A DNA stretch of 64,000 nucleotides, from positions 1,042,501-1,106,500 of the forward strand of contig NC_019703.1 of assembly GCF_000317045.1 (NCBI RefSeq). Direction: 5' to 3'. Each line of letters starts with the position of its first letter. Position 1 is the first letter of the stretch. Under the pieces are notes generated by a model. The model saw nothing but the letters and a program-made list of their open reading frames with translations, was not told where the DNA came from and searched no databases. Made by a program: the position numbers and the translations under genes. Below are positions 15,790 through 26,602 of the stretch, piece after piece. This DNA comes from Geitlerinema sp. PCC 7407 (GTDB lineage Bacteria; Cyanobacteriota; Cyanobacteriia; PCC-7407).

Positions 15790-18700
15790 CTAAGCGCTGA
15801 AGTATTTGGCGCTCGGGTGGTATGTCACGATGGCCGTGGTGGATTGCTCAGGATACAGCTGCTCACTTTCGTCCATGTGCAGGCCCAGGCGATCGGCTTG
15901 GAGCAGCTCCAGCAGGGTGGACTGGTCCTGGATATTGGGGCAGGCCGGGTAGCCAAAGCTATAGCGAGAGCCCTGGTAGCGCTGGGCCAGCACGTCACGA
16001 ATATTGTCCGGATCCTGAGCCCCGAAGCCCAGCTCCCGGCGAATCCGGGCGTGGGTCCACTCGGCCAAGGCCTCAGCCATCTGCACCGCCAGACCATGGA
16101 AATAGAGGTAGTCGGTGTACTGGTTGCCTGCAAAGAGCGTCTGAGCGTACTCCGTGGCGATCGCCCCCACCGTCACCGCCTGCATCGGGAAGACATCCAC
16201 CTGGCCCGACTCCTGGGGCGCAAAGAAGTCCGCAATGCACAGCCGCCGCAGAGACTTCTGGCGCGGGAAGGCAAAGGTCGCGACCGGAGCCGATCCAGCC
16301 AGCTCAGCGCCGAGGGCCGGATCGTAGAGGTGCAGCGAATTGCCCTCCGCCTGGCAGGGGAAGTAGCCGTAGACCACCTGGGGATGGAGCAGTTTCTCCT
16401 CGATGACGCGCTGCTTCCACGTTTCCAGAATGGGGTAGACCTTCTCCGCGAGGAACGCGTCGTACTCCTCCCGTGATTGCTCCTTGGGCTTGCGGAACTG
16501 CCACTGACCGGCGATCAGCGCCTGATGGTCGAGATACCAGAAAATCTCTTCCCACGAAATATCGTCCGGCCCGAGGATCTGAGTCCCCCAAAAAGGCGGC
16601 GTAGGCCGGGAAATATCGGCGCTGACGGCTTCAGAGCGGCGGGTATCCTCAACGGCGATCGCCTCAGTCTCGTCCTTGAGCGTCTGCTCGCTCACCGTCT
16701 CCGTCTCGCTGCGCTCCCGGACTGGCTGCCCCGCCTCATCCAAGAAGCCCTGGGCATCATCCCAGCGCCCCGCCACCTTGGCAGGCATCAGCTGATCCAT
16801 AAAGTGAAGATCAGAGAAAGCATCTTTGCCATAGATCACCTGGCCTTTGTAGGTCTGCTGGCAATCCTCATAGACGAACTTCGGCGTCAGGGCCGCGCCA
16901 CCCAAAATCACCGGCACCGTGATGCCCCGCTCATTAAACACCGCCAAATTTTCTTTCATGAAGGCAGTCGACTTCACCAGCAGACCGCTCATGGCAATGC
17001 AGTCTGCCCGGTGCTGCTCGTAGGCCTCGATGATGTTCTCCACCGGCTGCTTGATGCCCAGGTTGATCACCCGGTAGCCGTTGTTGGACAAGATAATGTC
17101 CACCAGGTTTTTGCCGATGTCGTGGACGTCGCCTTTCACCGTCGCGATGATGAAAGTGCCCTTGCTGCTGTCGCCCGAGTCCGCCTTTTCCATGAAAGGC
17201 TCTAGGTAGGCGACTGCCGCCTTCATGGTTTCCGCCGACTGGAGCACAAAGGGCAGCTGCATCTGGCCCGAGCCAAATAGCTCCCCGACCACCTTCATGC
17301 CGTCCAGCAAGAAAGTGTTGATGATCGTCAGGGGCGCGTAGGTTTCCAGGGCTACCTTCAGGGCGTCCTCGAGGCCGATGCGCTCGCCGTCGATGATGTG
17401 CTGCTTTAGGCGGTCCTCGATGGGCAAGTCGGCGATCGCTGGCCCAGAGCGAGCATCCTTGCTGCTGACCCCCTCAAACAGCTTCGTCAGCGCCGTCAGC
17501 GGGTCAAACACGCAAATGCCATTGTCAAAGCGCCGCTCATCGTAGATCAGCTGGCGACACACCTCCCGATGGTCGGGGTCGATCTTGGCCAGCGGCAGAA
17601 TCTTGGCCGCGCTCACAATGGCCGCGTCCATGCCGACGCCCATGGCCTCGTGGAGAAACACCGAGTTCAGCGTGATGCGGGCCGCCGGGTTCAGGCCAAA
17701 GGAAATATTGGAGACCCCCAATAGGATGTGACATCCCGGCAGGTGCTCCCGGATCATCCGGATCGACTCGATGGTGGCTTTGCCGTTGGCCCGGTCCTCC
17801 TCGATGCCGGTGGAAATGGGCAGCGCCAGCGGATCGAAAAAGATTTCGTAGGCAGGAATGCCGTACTCGACCGCTGCCCGATAGGCCCGCTGGGCAATCT
17901 GGAACTTTTTCTCGGCCGTCCGGGCCATGCCCTCTTCGTCGATGGTGCCGACCACGATCCCGGCGCCGTAGCGCTTCGCCAGCTCCAGCACCTTGAAAAA
18001 TCGCGGCTCGCCATCCTCATAGTTGGTCGAGTTGAGGATGCACTTGCCCCCCGCTACCTTCAGGCCCGCCTCCATCTTTTCCCACTCGGTGGAGTCGAGC
18101 ATCAGGGGCAGCGTCACGTTGGTGACCAGCCGCGAGACCAGAGCGTTCATGTCTTTGACGCCGTCGCGGCCGACATAGTCCACGTTCACGTCCAGGACGT
18201 GGGCTCCTTCGCGCACCTGGGCCTTGGCGAGGGACACCAGGCCATCCCAGTCTTCGGCATTTAGCAGGTCGCGGCACTTCTTGGAGCCGCTGGCGTTGAG
18301 GCGCTCCCCGATGATCAAGAACGAGTTGTCCTGCTCGTAGGGCTGAGCGCTGTAGATCGAGGCCGCAGCGGGGGTGTAGTGCAGGGCGGTGCGCTCTTGG
18401 GTCGCGGCGCTGCCGTTGAGGTTGCTTTGGCGGACCTCCCGCGCCTTGGGGGTGAGGGTTTGGGCGAGGTCTGCCAGCTGGGCGATGTGGTCGGGCCGCG
18501 TGCCGCAGCAGCCGCCGATCACCTGGACGCCCCAGTCCTCCACAAACCGCATCAGCGCCATACGCAGCTCGGTGGGGGTGAGCTTGTAGTGGGCGTGGCC
18601 GCCGACATTCTCAGGCAGGCCGGCGTTGGGGATGCAGGAAACCACAAAGGGGGACTGCTCGCAGAGATATTTGATGTGCTCCATCATCCGGTCGGGGCCG

Positions 18701-19389
18701 GTGGCGCAGTTGAGGCCCAGGATGTTGATGGGGTAGGGTTCCAGGATGGCCAGGACGGCGCTGATGTCGGAGCCCACCAGCATGGTGCCGGTGGTTTCCA
18801 TGGTGACAGAGACCATCAGGGGCAGGCGATCGCCTTTTTCGGCAAAGACCTCTTCGATGGCATTCAGGGCGGCTTTGATTTGCAGGACGTCCTGGCAGGT
18901 CTCCACAATAAAGAGATCGACGCCGCCGTCGTAGAGCCCCTGGGCCTGGACAGTGAAGGCCTCCTTGAGGGTGTCGTAGTCGATGTGGCCGAGGGTGGGC
19001 AGCTTGGTGCCGGGGCCGATGGAGCCCGCGACGAATCGGGGCTTGTCGGGGGTGGAGAATTCGGCGGTGCAGGACTTGGCCAGCTCGGCGGCGGTTTTGT
19101 TGAGCTCGTAGGCGCGATCGCCGAGGTCGTACTCTGCCAAGACGAAGGTGCTGCCACCAAAGGTGTCGGTCTCAATCACGTCGGCCCCGGCTTCGAGAAA
19201 CTGCCGATGGACGGTTTTGACGGCCTCGGGCTTGGTAAAGACGAGGTACTCGTTACAGCCTTCGTACTCGGGGCCTCCAAAGTCCTCGGCGGTGAGGTTT
19301 TGAACCTGTAGGTTGGTACCCATGGCGCCGTCGAAGACGATGACGGGCCGCTCTGGACTGTAGAGGCGTTCGAGAAAGAGGCTTTTCAT
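15790..19389 (-). CDS. metH: Cobalamin-dependent methionine synthase
   Basis: 1199 residues from the ATG of [20 protein letters not shown]. Domains in order are: homocysteine-binding barrel with zinc cysteines in LNCATG (about 225) and [11 protein letters not shown] (about 291); pterin (methyltetrahydrofolate) barrel (about 345-610, [14 protein letters not shown]); and B12-binding cap and Rossmann domain with GDVHDIGKN (about 750), whose histidine is the lower cobalt ligand. A Glu/Thr-rich linker follows, then the C-terminal SAM-dependent reactivation domain. The enzyme methylates homocysteine via methylcobalamin. The linker of about 60 residues (around [20 protein letters not shown]) is longer and more acidic than in E. 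coli MetH. An upstream in-frame start was rejected because family similarity begins here. trmFO lies upstream in the same direction. Confidence 0.97.
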   Translation of the reverse strand: MKSLFLERLYSPERPVIVFDGAMGTNLQVQNLTAEDFGGPEYEGCNEYLVFTKPEAVKTVHRQFLEAGADVIETDTFGGSTFVLAEYDLGDRAYELNKTAAELAKSCTAEFSTPDKPRFVAGSIGPGTKLPTLGHIDYDTLKEAFTVQAQGLYDGGVDLFIVETCQDVLQIKAALNAIEEVFAEKGDRLPLMVSVTMETTGTMLVGSDISAVLAILEPYPINILGLNCATGPDRMMEHIKYLCEQSPFVVSCIPNAGLPENVGGHAHYKLTPTELRMALMRFVEDWGVQVIGGCCGTRPDHIAQLADLAQTLTPKAREVRQSNLNGSAATQERTALHYTPAAASIYSAQPYEQDNSFLIIGERLNASGSKKCRDLLNAEDWDGLVSLAKAQVREGAHVLDVNVDYVGRDGVKDMNALVSRLVTNVTLPLMLDSTEWEKMEAGLKVAGGKCILNSTNYEDGEPRFFKVLELAKRYGAGIVVGTIDEEGMARTAEKKFQIAQRAYRAAVEYGIPAYEIFFDPLALPISTGIEEDRANGKATIESIRMIREHLPGCHILLGVSNISFGLNPAARITLNSVFLHEAMGVGMDAAIVSAAKILPLAKIDPDHREVCRQLIYDERRFDNGICVFDPLTALTKLFEGVSSKDARSGPAIADLPIEDRLKQHIIDGERIGLEDALKVALETYAPLTIINTFLLDGMKVVGELFGSGQMQLPFVLQSAETMKAAVAYLEPFMEKADSGDSSKGTFIIATVKGDVHDIGKNLVDIILSNNGYRVINLGIKQPVENIIEAYEQHRADCIAMSGLLVKSTAFMKENLAVFNERGITVPVILGGAALTPKFVYEDCQQTYKGQVIYGKDAFSDLHFMDQLMPAKVAGRWDDAQGFLDEAGQPVRERSETETVSEQTLKDETEAIAVEDTRRSEAVSADISRPTPPFWGTQILGPDDISWEEIFWYLDHQALIAGQWQFRKPKEQSREEYDAFLAEKVYPILETWKQRVIEEKLLHPQVVYGYFPCQAEGNSLHLYDPALGAELAGSAPVATFAFPRQKSLRRLCIADFFAPQESGQVDVFPMQAVTVGAIATEYAQTLFAGNQYTDYLYFHGLAVQMAEALAEWTHARIRRELGFGAQDPDNIRDVLAQRYQGSRYSFGYPACPNIQDQSTLLELLQADRLGLHMDESEQLYPEQSTTAIVTYHPSAKYFSA

Positions 19390-19515
19390 CGGTGTTGGAA
19401 ACGAGCGTTGAGGATGGAAACGGGCGATCGCGTCTGGCGATGCGAATTTGGCGATGCCAAGAGGACAGACTCCCAAAGAGCCCAAATCTAGACGCTTTTA
19501 TATTTTGCCGGATTC

Positions 19516-20898
19516 CTAGGCGTTGACCAGCAGGCCAGGCGCAGAACCGTCGAGACTGGTGTGCCAAGCCGCGAGATCGGCAAAAGCGCGATCGCGATAG
19601 GCCCCGTAGCGCTCCGGTTTGCTGCGAATCCGCTGACCCAGATCGGGCAGGATGCCAAAGTTGGGCGGCATGGGCTGGAAATGCTTCGGCGAGGCGGAGC
19701 TGATGAAGGCAAACAGAGCGCCCATCATGGTCGTCGCGGGCAAGACCAGCGGATCGAGTCCCCGCGCGACGCGGGCGGCGTTGGTGCCCGCTAGCCAGCC
19801 GCCCGCCGCGGCGGCGGTGTAGCCCTCCGTGCCCACCAGCTGCCCCGCCGCAAACAGCGTGGCCCGACTGCGAAACTGGAGACTGGCATCCAGCAGCTCC
19901 GGCGAGTTGATAAAGGTGTTGCGGTGCATGACGCCCATGCGGACAAACTCCGCATTCTCCAGGCCCGGAATCAGCCGGAAAACCCGTTTTTGCTCGCCCC
20001 AGCGGAGGTTGGTTTGGAAGCCGACCATGTTCCACAGCTGACCGGCCTTGTCTTCCTGGCGCAGCTGCACCACCGCGTAGGGCCGCTTGTCCCGATTTGC
20101 CGGATCTTTAAAGTCTCCGAGCCGCGCGTCAAACAGGCCGACGGGCTTCATGGGGCCGTAGCGCATGGTGTCTTCACCGCGCCGGGCCATTTCCTCGATG
20201 GGCAGGCAGGCCTCAAAGAATTTGGCGGTTTCGCGCTCGAAGTCCTTGAGCTCGGCCTGCTCGGCCTGGCACAGCTCTTGCCAGAAGTGGAGGTACTGTT
20301 CCCGGCTGAGGGGGCAGTTCAGGTAGGCCGCTTCGCCGCGATCGTAGCGAGAGGCGAAAAAGGCTACCTCGTGATTAATCGATTCGCCGATCACAATGGG
20401 GCTGGCCGCGTCAAAGAAACTCATGTAGGCCATGCCGGTAAAGCGCTGCAGGTCCTCAGCGAGGGCGGCGCTGGTCAGGGGGCCAGAGGTCAAAACGACA
20501 ATGCTATCGGTGGGGATGGCGGTGACTTCGTTGCGCCGCAGCTCTACGAGGGGATGCTCCGCCAGGGTGCGGGTCAGGTCCTGGCTAAACTGGCCCCGGT
20601 CCACGGCCAGGGCACCCCCGGCGGGGACAGCGTGCTCGTCGGCCTTGCCGATGATGATCGAGCCCAGGCGACGCAGCTCTTCGTGCAGGAGACCAGCGGC
20701 GCGATCGGTGGCCTGAGCCCCAAAGGAGTTGCTGCACACCAGTTCGGCCAGTTCTTCGCTGTGGTGGGCAGGACTGGCCTGAAGCGGCCGCATTTCGTGG
20801 AGGATCACGGGGACCCCGGCCTGGGCGATTTGCCAGGCGGCTTCGGTGCCTGCGAGTCCGCCGCCGATGACGTGAATGGGTTGTTGCTCAGATGCCAT
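19516..20898 (-). CDS. trmFO: Folate-dependent tRNA (uracil-54-C5) methyltransferase
   Basis: 460 residues from the ATG of [20 protein letters not shown]. The FAD motif is [11 protein letters not shown] (about 12-22). [10 protein letters not shown] carries C55 and [11 protein letters not shown] a second conserved cysteine; cysteines at such positions take part in catalysis. [36 protein letters not shown] and [16 protein letters not shown] are TrmFO signatures. It makes ribothymidine at position 54 of tRNA using methylenetetrahydrofolate and FADH2, unlike SAM-dependent TrmA. It lies 126 bp upstream of metH and 55 bp downstream of a DMT exporter, all on the minus strand; both TrmFO and MetH draw on the folate one-carbon pool. 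Confidence 0.96.
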   Translation of the reverse strand: MASEQQPIHVIGGGLAGTEAAWQIAQAGVPVILHEMRPLQASPAHHSEELAELVCSNSFGAQATDRAAGLLHEELRRLGSIIIGKADEHAVPAGGALAVDRGQFSQDLTRTLAEHPLVELRRNEVTAIPTDSIVVLTSGPLTSAALAEDLQRFTGMAYMSFFDAASPIVIGESINHEVAFFASRYDRGEAAYLNCPLSREQYLHFWQELCQAEQAELKDFERETAKFFEACLPIEEMARRGEDTMRYGPMKPVGLFDARLGDFKDPANRDKRPYAVVQLRQEDKAGQLWNMVGFQTNLRWGEQKRVFRLIPGLENAEFVRMGVMHRNTFINSPELLDASLQFRSRATLFAAGQLVGTEGYTAAAAGGWLAGTNAARVARGLDPLVLPATTMMGALFAFISSASPKHFQPMPPNFGILPDLGQRIRSKPERYGAYRDRAFADLAAWHTSLDGSAPGLLVNA

Positions 20899-20953
20899 GG
20901 TGCCCGTTGCCCTAAACCAGAGATTTTCCATTGTACCGCTCTGGTTTGGGTGT

Positions 20954-21889
20954 CTAGGCGGAGGCTTTGGGGGGAGATGTGGGCGCACCGAGAAGGGCGA
21001 TCGCCACGCCAAGGAGCAGCAGGCCTGCGCCAAACCCCACCCACAGGTCTGGCCGCTCCCCAAACAGCCAGTACCCCAGCAGACTGGCGCCGACCGGCTC
21101 AAACAAAATCGCCAGGGAAACCCAGGTGGGCGACACCCAGCGCAGGACCCAGTTGATGCTGGTGTGTCCCACGAGCTGGGGCACGATCCCCATTAGCAGC
21201 GCCCAGCCGTAGACGCTGGCGGGTAGCTGGCGGTAGGCCAAGCCCAGCAGGCTGGGCAGGGGCAGCAGCAAGAGCGCAGCGGTGCTGTAGGCGATCGCCC
21301 CATAGGCGCGCGTGCTCAGACCCTGATGCTGGGCTTCGCGGCCCAGGATCATATAACCACTGGCTGCGATCGCCCCCACCAGCGCCAGCCCATTGCCCAA
21401 GAGGGGCGCGCTGCCGGGACTCGCCCCGCCGCTGCTGCCCCAGCCGATCAGCAAGCCGCCCGCCAGGGCCAGCCCGATCCCCAGGAGCGATCGCCGCGAC
21501 AGCCGCTCCTGCCAGACCAGCCAGCCGATCAGCGCCACCCACAGCGGGTTGGTGGTGACCAGAGCCGTCGACGCAGCAATCGAGGTATAGGACAGCGAGG
21601 TGATCCAGGTCGCAAAGTGAATCGCCAAACACAACCCCGCCCACCGAGCAAGCACCACAGAATCCGCCGAAGCGAGGCGGCGAGGCGGTTGGCCCAGGCT
21701 CAGCAGCGGCAAAATCAAGGCCGCGATCGCCAGCCGCGAAGCCGCCAAAAAGAGCGTAAAAGCGGGCGATCGCAACCCCGCATCGGCGATCGCCAGCCGC
21801 ACAAAAATCGCTGCGGTCGAAACCGCCAAAATGCCCCCCGCCAGCACCAGCCAAATCTGCCAGCGGGGGGCCTGAGAGTCTGCATCCAT
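20954..21889 (-). CDS. EamA/DMT-family membrane transporter
   Basis: 311 residues with about ten hydrophobic helices in two EamA halves. The first half includes [18 protein letters not shown] and [20 protein letters not shown]; the second includes [20 protein letters not shown] and [20 protein letters not shown]. The TxxP/TNPLWVAL and xLEPVxA patterns are typical of drug/metabolite transporters that export amino acids, nucleosides or other metabolites. The substrate cannot be told from sequence. It is the promoter-proximal gene of a possible transporter-trmFO-metH transcript. Confidence 0.9.
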   Translation of the reverse strand: MDADSQAPRWQIWLVLAGGILAVSTAAIFVRLAIADAGLRSPAFTLFLAASRLAIAALILPLLSLGQPPRRLASADSVVLARWAGLCLAIHFATWITSLSYTSIAASTALVTTNPLWVALIGWLVWQERLSRRSLLGIGLALAGGLLIGWGSSGGASPGSAPLLGNGLALVGAIAASGYMILGREAQHQGLSTRAYGAIAYSTAALLLLPLPSLLGLAYRQLPASVYGWALLMGIVPQLVGHTSINWVLRWVSPTWVSLAILFEPVGASLLGYWLFGERPDLWVGFGAGLLLLGVAIALLGAPTSPPKASA

Positions 21890-22457
21890 GGGCGCTCTGG
21901 GTGATGAGTGTCCCCAGTATCCTACGCAAACGCTGGGTGCTCACCCTGGCGGTGAAGCGGTTTTTTGGGGCGCGATCGCCCCTGCCAGTGCCCGGCCCAA
22001 AAGCCATCTGCTCAATCCGCAAAACGAAAGCGAGCCTGGGGGCGAAAGCGGCTTCCCAAAAGAAAAGTTCGCGGTTTCAGCACCAAACTCGCCAGAAATT
22101 TACGAATCAAAAGCGTTAAAAGTACCCAAAAGTGGGGACTCTATTTTCAGACAGACTCATAGACTCACTGCCCCGGCCGGGTTCGGCTGGGGTTTCTTTG
22201 TCTGGCTTCCGGACGCGCCCCCCTGGGAGGAGTTCCCCAAAGCTACAAACCTTCGCACTTCTGGCCTCTAGCGACCTCTAGGGGCCAAGCCAGCCTCCAC
22301 TCAGCCTTGAGCAATTGGGCGAGGCGATCGCCTTTTGATATGCCCAAAGTGTGAAATCAGTCAAGATCTGGTGATTTTGGTTTAAGAAATATTGCGAAAG
22401 CCCGGAACCTGCGTTAAGTTTCATAACAGATAAGGTTTTCTCCAGGAGGCCAGAATC
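21890..22457. promoter_or_regulatory. Divergent intergenic region upstream of hli
   Basis: 568 bp between the DMT transporter and the Hli gene. A short frame over 21888-22271 has no protein-like features. The ribosome binding site CCAGGAGGCC lies upstream of hli. I could not find a convincing HLR1 (RpaB) site, which would be expected near a light-induced gene. Confidence 0.35.
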
Positions 22458-22601
22458 ATGGAAAATCAAGAGCCCAAGTTCGGCTTTACCAACTTCGCTG
22501 AGACCTGGAATGGCCGGCTTGCCATGCTGGGTTTCGTTGTTGGCCTGATCACCGAATTGGTCACCGGCCAAGGCATCTTGTCCCAGCTCGGCCTGATGTA
22601 A
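22458..22601 (+). CDS. High-light-inducible protein, one-helix (Hli/Scp, CAB-like)
   Basis: 47 residues starting MENQEPKFGFTNFAETWNGR and ending SQLGLM. It has one thylakoid helix with the chlorophyll-binding signature AETWNGRLAMLGFVVGLITE, in which Glu, Asn and Arg bind chlorophyll or pair between helices, as in the plant LHC superfamily. Hli proteins pair up, bind chlorophyll and carotenoid, and protect photosystem II assembly and chlorophyll synthesis under strong light. It has a strong ribosome binding site (AGGAGG) and its own terminator, so it is an independent small gene. Which Hli type it matches (HliA/B or HliC/D) was not determined. Confidence 0.93.
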   Translation: MENQEPKFGFTNFAETWNGRLAMLGFVVGLITELVTGQGILSQLGLM

Positions 22602-22653
22602 TTTTTGTTCCATCGCAACCAAGCTGGCCTGAGATCGTTAACTTAGCTGCAAG

Positions 22654-22685
22654 AACTGGGGGATTTACGTCCCCCAGTTTTTTTG
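22654..22685 (+). terminator. Intrinsic terminator of hli
   Basis: AACTGGGGG pairs with CCCCCAGTT around a short ATTTACGT loop, followed by seven T residues. It is 53 bp after the hli stop. Confidence 0.9.
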
Positions 22686-22784
22686 TGCGGTCAGCGGTGA
22701 GTGGAAAAAATTGCAACAATCCCTTGCACGCGAATTTCTTTGTGGCAGTGTGGATTGGTAGCCATTGTCTCTGATGAAACCGCT

Positions 22785-23786
22785 ATGGCAGTCGATATCC
22801 GGCCCCTCCGTACCGCGAAATTCCGCGATCCTTGGATTTACGTTGCTTGGGCTGCGGTGGGTCTGATCTTTGTGGCGGGTTTGACCTCTTTGTTTCTGCG
22901 CCAGTCGGTGGTCAACACGACCGTGTCTGCTGAACCCGAAGAACCGGCAGAGCTGGCGCCCATCAAGCTGCCGCGCGCCTGGCTGGGGGCCACGCGGATC
23001 GATGTGAAGGCCGTCATCCCAGACAACCGCTGGCTCACCTACGAAATTCAGATCCTAGATGCCAAGGGCGCGCCGCTCGGTTCGGCGATCAAGCAGGCCT
23101 GGCGCGAGTCGGGGACCTGGTACGAAGAGGGAGAGTCTGGTTCCTGGGCGGAGGACGACTTGTGGGGTGGCCTAGACGTACGCTCTGCCACCAAAGACCA
23201 GACAGGACCTGTGACCATCGCGGTGAATGTGCTGGAGTATGGCCTGACCTCGGGGCAAGAAATCGAGGAGCCTGTGAGCTTCCGGGTGCAGGTGAGCCGA
23301 GGCGTTATCGATAGCCGCTATTTGTGGGGGGGATTCTTTGGTTCTCTGGTGCTGGCGGTGCTGGCGTCCCTGTCGGTGGGCCAAAGCGGCAAAAAAGTGA
23401 TTGCTAAAAAGATAGACGACAGCGACGTGGGCGATCGCGCCGTGGTGGGTGGCCCCAACCGCTTGGTGCGCGTTAGCGTGGACGTGGCTTCTGATGAAAC
23501 GTCTCCCCAGTCGCTCCAGGTCAACCTCTATCTCAAAAATGGCGATGGCGACCAGATTTACGCCCGGCCGGAGACCGTGAAGCTCACGCTCCACAAAGAT
23601 GAAGACGGCAAGCTGGATCGAGCAACCGGTCACCTAGACGCATTTTTTGTCCTGGAGCCCCGGGGCTCCTATGGGTTCTATGCGACGGTGATGCCGGATG
23701 CTCCGGTGGATTCAACGCGTCTGACGGTGCGCGACGGGGCGGTGACTCGCCAGCCTGTGGACGTGATCACGCTGCGTCAGAGCTAG
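22785..23786 (+). CDS. Membrane protein of unknown function with two transmembrane helices
   Basis: 333 residues from the ATG of MAVDIRPLRTAKFRDPWIYV. Helix 1 (about 17-40, ending LTSLFLRQSV) and helix 2 (about 178-200, YLWGGFFGSLVLAVLASLSV) enclose a segment of about 135 residues on the outer side. This contains a beta-rich domain with LTYEIQILDAKGAPLGSAIK and GTWYEEGESGSWAEDDLWGG. The cytoplasmic C-terminal part (about 200-333) is also beta-rich (RLVRVSVDVASDE, GSYGFYATVMPD). The outer Trp/Glu-rich block resembles domains in DUF4178-type neighbours, which is interesting because a DUF4178 gene lies 2 kb downstream, but I could not establish homology. It lies upstream of the spermidine-synthase-like gene in the same direction. 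An upstream in-frame start 84 bp earlier was rejected. Confidence 0.75.
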   Translation: MAVDIRPLRTAKFRDPWIYVAWAAVGLIFVAGLTSLFLRQSVVNTTVSAEPEEPAELAPIKLPRAWLGATRIDVKAVIPDNRWLTYEIQILDAKGAPLGSAIKQAWRESGTWYEEGESGSWAEDDLWGGLDVRSATKDQTGPVTIAVNVLEYGLTSGQEIEEPVSFRVQVSRGVIDSRYLWGGFFGSLVLAVLASLSVGQSGKKVIAKKIDDSDVGDRAVVGGPNRLVRVSVDVASDETSPQSLQVNLYLKNGDGDQIYARPETVKLTLHKDEDGKLDRATGHLDAFFVLEPRGSYGFYATVMPDAPVDSTRLTVRDGAVTRQPVDVITLRQS

Positions 23787-23867
23787 GGGCGATCGCTTTT
23801 AGGAGCCATCGCCCGCACTGCGCGAAGTCGCCCATTCAAAAATTTTGGGTCAAGGGGAAGGGAAATC

Positions 23868-24098
23868 ATGCTCACCAAACTTTTTGCAGTCGTAGCCATT
23901 GCGATCGCCATGGGAGCGATCTACGGAAGCTACACCCAGCGCTCGGCGCTGCACCTGGGCCAAGAAGCCCAGGCGGCCTACTGGCCGCGCCACGGCACCC
24001 GCCTGTCGGGCCACTACCACAACAGCGTCTGGGTGCCGCTGCCGAGTCGCACGGTGTACGGCGGCTTTCAGGGGGGCGGTCCGGGGGTTGGCAAGTAG
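23868..24098 (+). CDS. Small exported or membrane-anchored protein of unknown function
   Basis: 76 residues starting MLTKLFAVVAIAIAMGAIYG, a hydrophobic segment that could be a signal peptide or a membrane anchor. The rest is Gly/Tyr/His-rich (WPRHGTRLSGHYHNSVWVPL, ending GGFQGGGPGVGK). GGGGAAGGGAAATC upstream of the ATG supports translation. It sits between the two-helix membrane protein and the spermidine-synthase-like gene in the same direction, and similar small genes accompany DUF350/DUF4178/speE groups elsewhere (recollection). No function is known to me. Confidence 0.65.
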   Translation: MLTKLFAVVAIAIAMGAIYGSYTQRSALHLGQEAQAAYWPRHGTRLSGHYHNSVWVPLPSRTVYGGFQGGGPGVGK

Positions 24099-24187
24099 CC
24101 TTTGTGTCCGGTGATGGCACAAGACAAGATTCCTGCGCAACCTTGCCGAGAAGCCCTCAATCCTGATTTAAGATAGCTGCCCAATTT

Positions 24188-25768
24188 ATGTCTGCGATCG
24201 AACCGTTAAATTCTTTGGACGCTGCCCCTGAGCCGCATTCCCTCACGCGTCAGCAGTGGCGCTTGCTGCTGCTGACGACGGCGGTGTCGTCGAGCTGCGG
24301 TCTGGCTGCGGAGCTGCTTTTGGGGACCCTTGCTAGCTATCTGGTGGGCAATCAGGCCCTGGCCTATGGCGTGGCGGTGGGGGTGTTCTTGGCGGCGATG
24401 GGCTTAGGGGCTTACCTGAGCCGATTTGTCGCTCTTCAGGGCGATCGCCCCCAGCAGCAGCGCCAGCTTTTGCGCTGCTTTTTGCAGGTGGAGTTGGCGA
24501 TCGCGCCTTTGACGGCCTTTTTGCCCCTGGGGCTGTTTGCCCTCTTTGTGGCCGGGGGGACCCTGTGGCCGGGCCTCTTTTTGGCGACGGTGATCCTGGG
24601 GACTTTGGCCGGGATGGAGGTGCCCCTGCTGACGCGCCTGGTCGAGCAGGAAAAAGGCTTGCGGGATGCCCTCTCGGGGGTGCTGGCCCTGGACTATGTG
24701 GGGGCGCTGTGCGGATCGATTGCGTTTCCGGTGCTGCTGCTGCCGCTGATCGGCCTGTTTCCGTCAGCGGCGGCGATCGGGTCTTTGCCGGCGTTCATGG
24801 TGTTTTTCCTAGGGCGCGAGTTTCCCCGGCTGCGCCGCTGGAGCCACTACGGGCTGGCGGTGGCGATCGCCCTGCTGGTGTTTGCGCCGCTGTCCGTGCC
24901 CCTGAGCGATCGCCTCGAAAACAGCCTCTACGGGGCGCCCGTGGTCACCCGGCTCCAGTCGGCCTACCAGCGCGTCGTCGTCACCCGCATGGGACGGGAC
25001 GTGCGGCTGTTTTTGGATGGGGACTTGCAGCTGTCGACCCTCGATGAGTACCGCTACCATGAGGCCCTGGTGCATCCGGTGATGAGCGCCAATCCCCACC
25101 GCCGCCAGGTGCTGCTGCTGGGGGCCGGGGACGGCATGGCCCTGCGGGAGGTCCTCAAGTGGCCGGAGGTCGAGCGCGTGGTCGTTCTGGAGCTGGACCC
25201 CACCGTGGTGAAGCTGGCCCAGCGTCATCCTTTTTTGCGGCGCTCCAATCAGGGGGCCTTCGAGGATCCGCGGGTCGAGGTGCAGTTTGCCGATGCCTTT
25301 CTCGCGGTGCCCAAGCTGCCCACGACCTTTGATGTGATCATTGCGGACTTTCCAGATCCCGATCGCGACACCATTGCCAAGCTCTACACCCAGGGGTTTT
25401 ATCAACAGCTCGTGTCTCGCTTGGCCCCGGACGGGGTGATGGTGACCCAGGCGTCGAGCTCGTTTTTTGCGCCCAAGGTGATGGCCTGCATCGCCGCCAC
25501 CCTCCAGTCGGTAGGCATGGCTGTGCACCCCTACAGTGTGGACGTGCCGAGCTTTGGACCGTGGGGGTTTGTGCTGGCGGCGCGATCGCCTCTGGACCTC
25601 TCGGCGCTGACGCTGCCGGTGGAGACTCGCTTTCTGACCGAGCCCTTGCTGGCCCAGATTTTCGTCCTGCCCAAGGACATGCAGCCCCAGCCTGTCGAAA
25701 TCAACCGCTTGGCTCGTCCGGTCATCGTCCGCTACCAGAGCGATCCTCACTGGGCGGTGTATTACTAA
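24188..25768 (+). CDS. Membrane-fused spermidine-synthase-like protein
   Basis: 526 residues. The first 235 or so are hydrophobic (about seven helices; LLLTTAVSSSCGLAAELLLG, FLPLGLFALFVAGGTLWPGL). The rest is a spermidine-synthase-like Rossmann domain with LLLGAGDGMALREVLKW (about 307-323), VVVLELDPTVV, VEVQFADAF and FDVIIADFPDPD. The last motif contains the aspartates that bind the amine and decarboxylated SAM. The fusion of a transporter-like membrane domain with SpeE is found in many bacteria, often with DUF350 and DUF4178 genes; whether it makes polyamines is not established. Spermidine synthase itself has no membrane part. The DUF4178 gene follows after 71 bp, probably on the same transcript. 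Confidence 0.88.
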   Translation: MSAIEPLNSLDAAPEPHSLTRQQWRLLLLTTAVSSSCGLAAELLLGTLASYLVGNQALAYGVAVGVFLAAMGLGAYLSRFVALQGDRPQQQRQLLRCFLQVELAIAPLTAFLPLGLFALFVAGGTLWPGLFLATVILGTLAGMEVPLLTRLVEQEKGLRDALSGVLALDYVGALCGSIAFPVLLLPLIGLFPSAAAIGSLPAFMVFFLGREFPRLRRWSHYGLAVAIALLVFAPLSVPLSDRLENSLYGAPVVTRLQSAYQRVVVTRMGRDVRLFLDGDLQLSTLDEYRYHEALVHPVMSANPHRRQVLLLGAGDGMALREVLKWPEVERVVVLELDPTVVKLAQRHPFLRRSNQGAFEDPRVEVQFADAFLAVPKLPTTFDVIIADFPDPDRDTIAKLYTQGFYQQLVSRLAPDGVMVTQASSSFFAPKVMACIAATLQSVGMAVHPYSVDVPSFGPWGFVLAARSPLDLSALTLPVETRFLTEPLLAQIFVLPKDMQPQPVEINRLARPVIVRYQSDPHWAVYY

Positions 25769-25839
25769 AAACAGTGCCGGAGATCGTGACTGCGATCGAC
25801 AATCTTGAAACACATGCCTTGGAGAGGAGATAAGTCTCT

Positions 25840-26427
25840 ATGCTGTCGCTTTTTTTGCTGGCGATCGTGGTTGTCGTGGTGGGGGGCGCCTTTCTTTACT
25901 GGCGACAGCAGCGCTTGGAAGGGGCTCCGCCCCAGGCGTCTCTGCCCACGGCGGCCCGCACGGTCTTTGACTTGCAGGTGGGGGACATTGTGCAGTACCT
26001 GGCGACAGACTGGGTGGTCGAGGGACGGCTTGACTACAACGACAATGGCTACACCTGGACGGAGTACCTGCTACAAGACGACGATCGCCTGAGCTGGCTG
26101 TCGGTCGAAGAAGACGATCGCGTGGAGGTGGCCCTGCTAGAGGTGACCACCGATCTGGAACTGGGCGCAGAGCCGCCGCGCCAAATCACCTACCTGGGCG
26201 ACTCGTACCGGCGCGTCGAGGCGGGGGTGGCGATGATGAGCCGCATTGGCCAGACGCGCCAGCGACAGGCCGAGAAATGCCGCTACTTCGACTATGAAGG
26301 CCCCGACGACAAGGTCTTGTCCGTCGAAATCTGGAATGGGGAGCCTGAGGTGACTGTCGGCAAGCGCATCCGTCCGTCGTCGCTGACGATCTTGCCGGGT
26401 CAGGGTCGCAGCGTTTATCGCGAATAG
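25840..26427 (+). CDS. DUF4178 protein with N-terminal membrane anchor
   Basis: 195 residues. A single N-terminal helix (LSLFLLAIVVVVVGGAFLYW) anchors the protein. The rest is a DUF4178 domain: FDLQVGDIVQYLATDWVVEG, DNGYTWTEYLLQDDDRLSWL, DRVEVALLEV and FDYEGPDDKVLSVEIWNGE. DUF4178 genes are repeatedly found with membrane-fused speE-like genes, and this is such a pair. GGAGAGGAGATAAG gives a good ribosome binding site. The function of the domain is unknown to me; a role in a stress- or envelope-related complex with the SpeE-like protein is inference from context. Confidence 0.88.
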   Translation: MLSLFLLAIVVVVVGGAFLYWRQQRLEGAPPQASLPTAARTVFDLQVGDIVQYLATDWVVEGRLDYNDNGYTWTEYLLQDDDRLSWLSVEEDDRVEVALLEVTTDLELGAEPPRQITYLGDSYRRVEAGVAMMSRIGQTRQRQAEKCRYFDYEGPDDKVLSVEIWNGEPEVTVGKRIRPSSLTILPGQGRSVYRE

Positions 26428-26602
26428 GGCGATCGCGAATCTATCTTGGGCTAGACAGGCAAAACTGCGGGCTCTTCGGCACTCTAGAAAGGAGAGACGC
26501 CTCCAGGGCGACTCCCCTGTACGATGCTTGGTTTGGTGGCGATCCCGGCTGGCTGGGCAGTAGCGCAGCGGCCCCTTTGATGTTGAGAGAGCCCTATCCA
26601 CT

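Noticed and set aside
21888-22271. Open frame of 127 codons upstream of hli
   Set aside because: Low-complexity composition and no ribosome binding site; it lies in the region expected to hold promoters.
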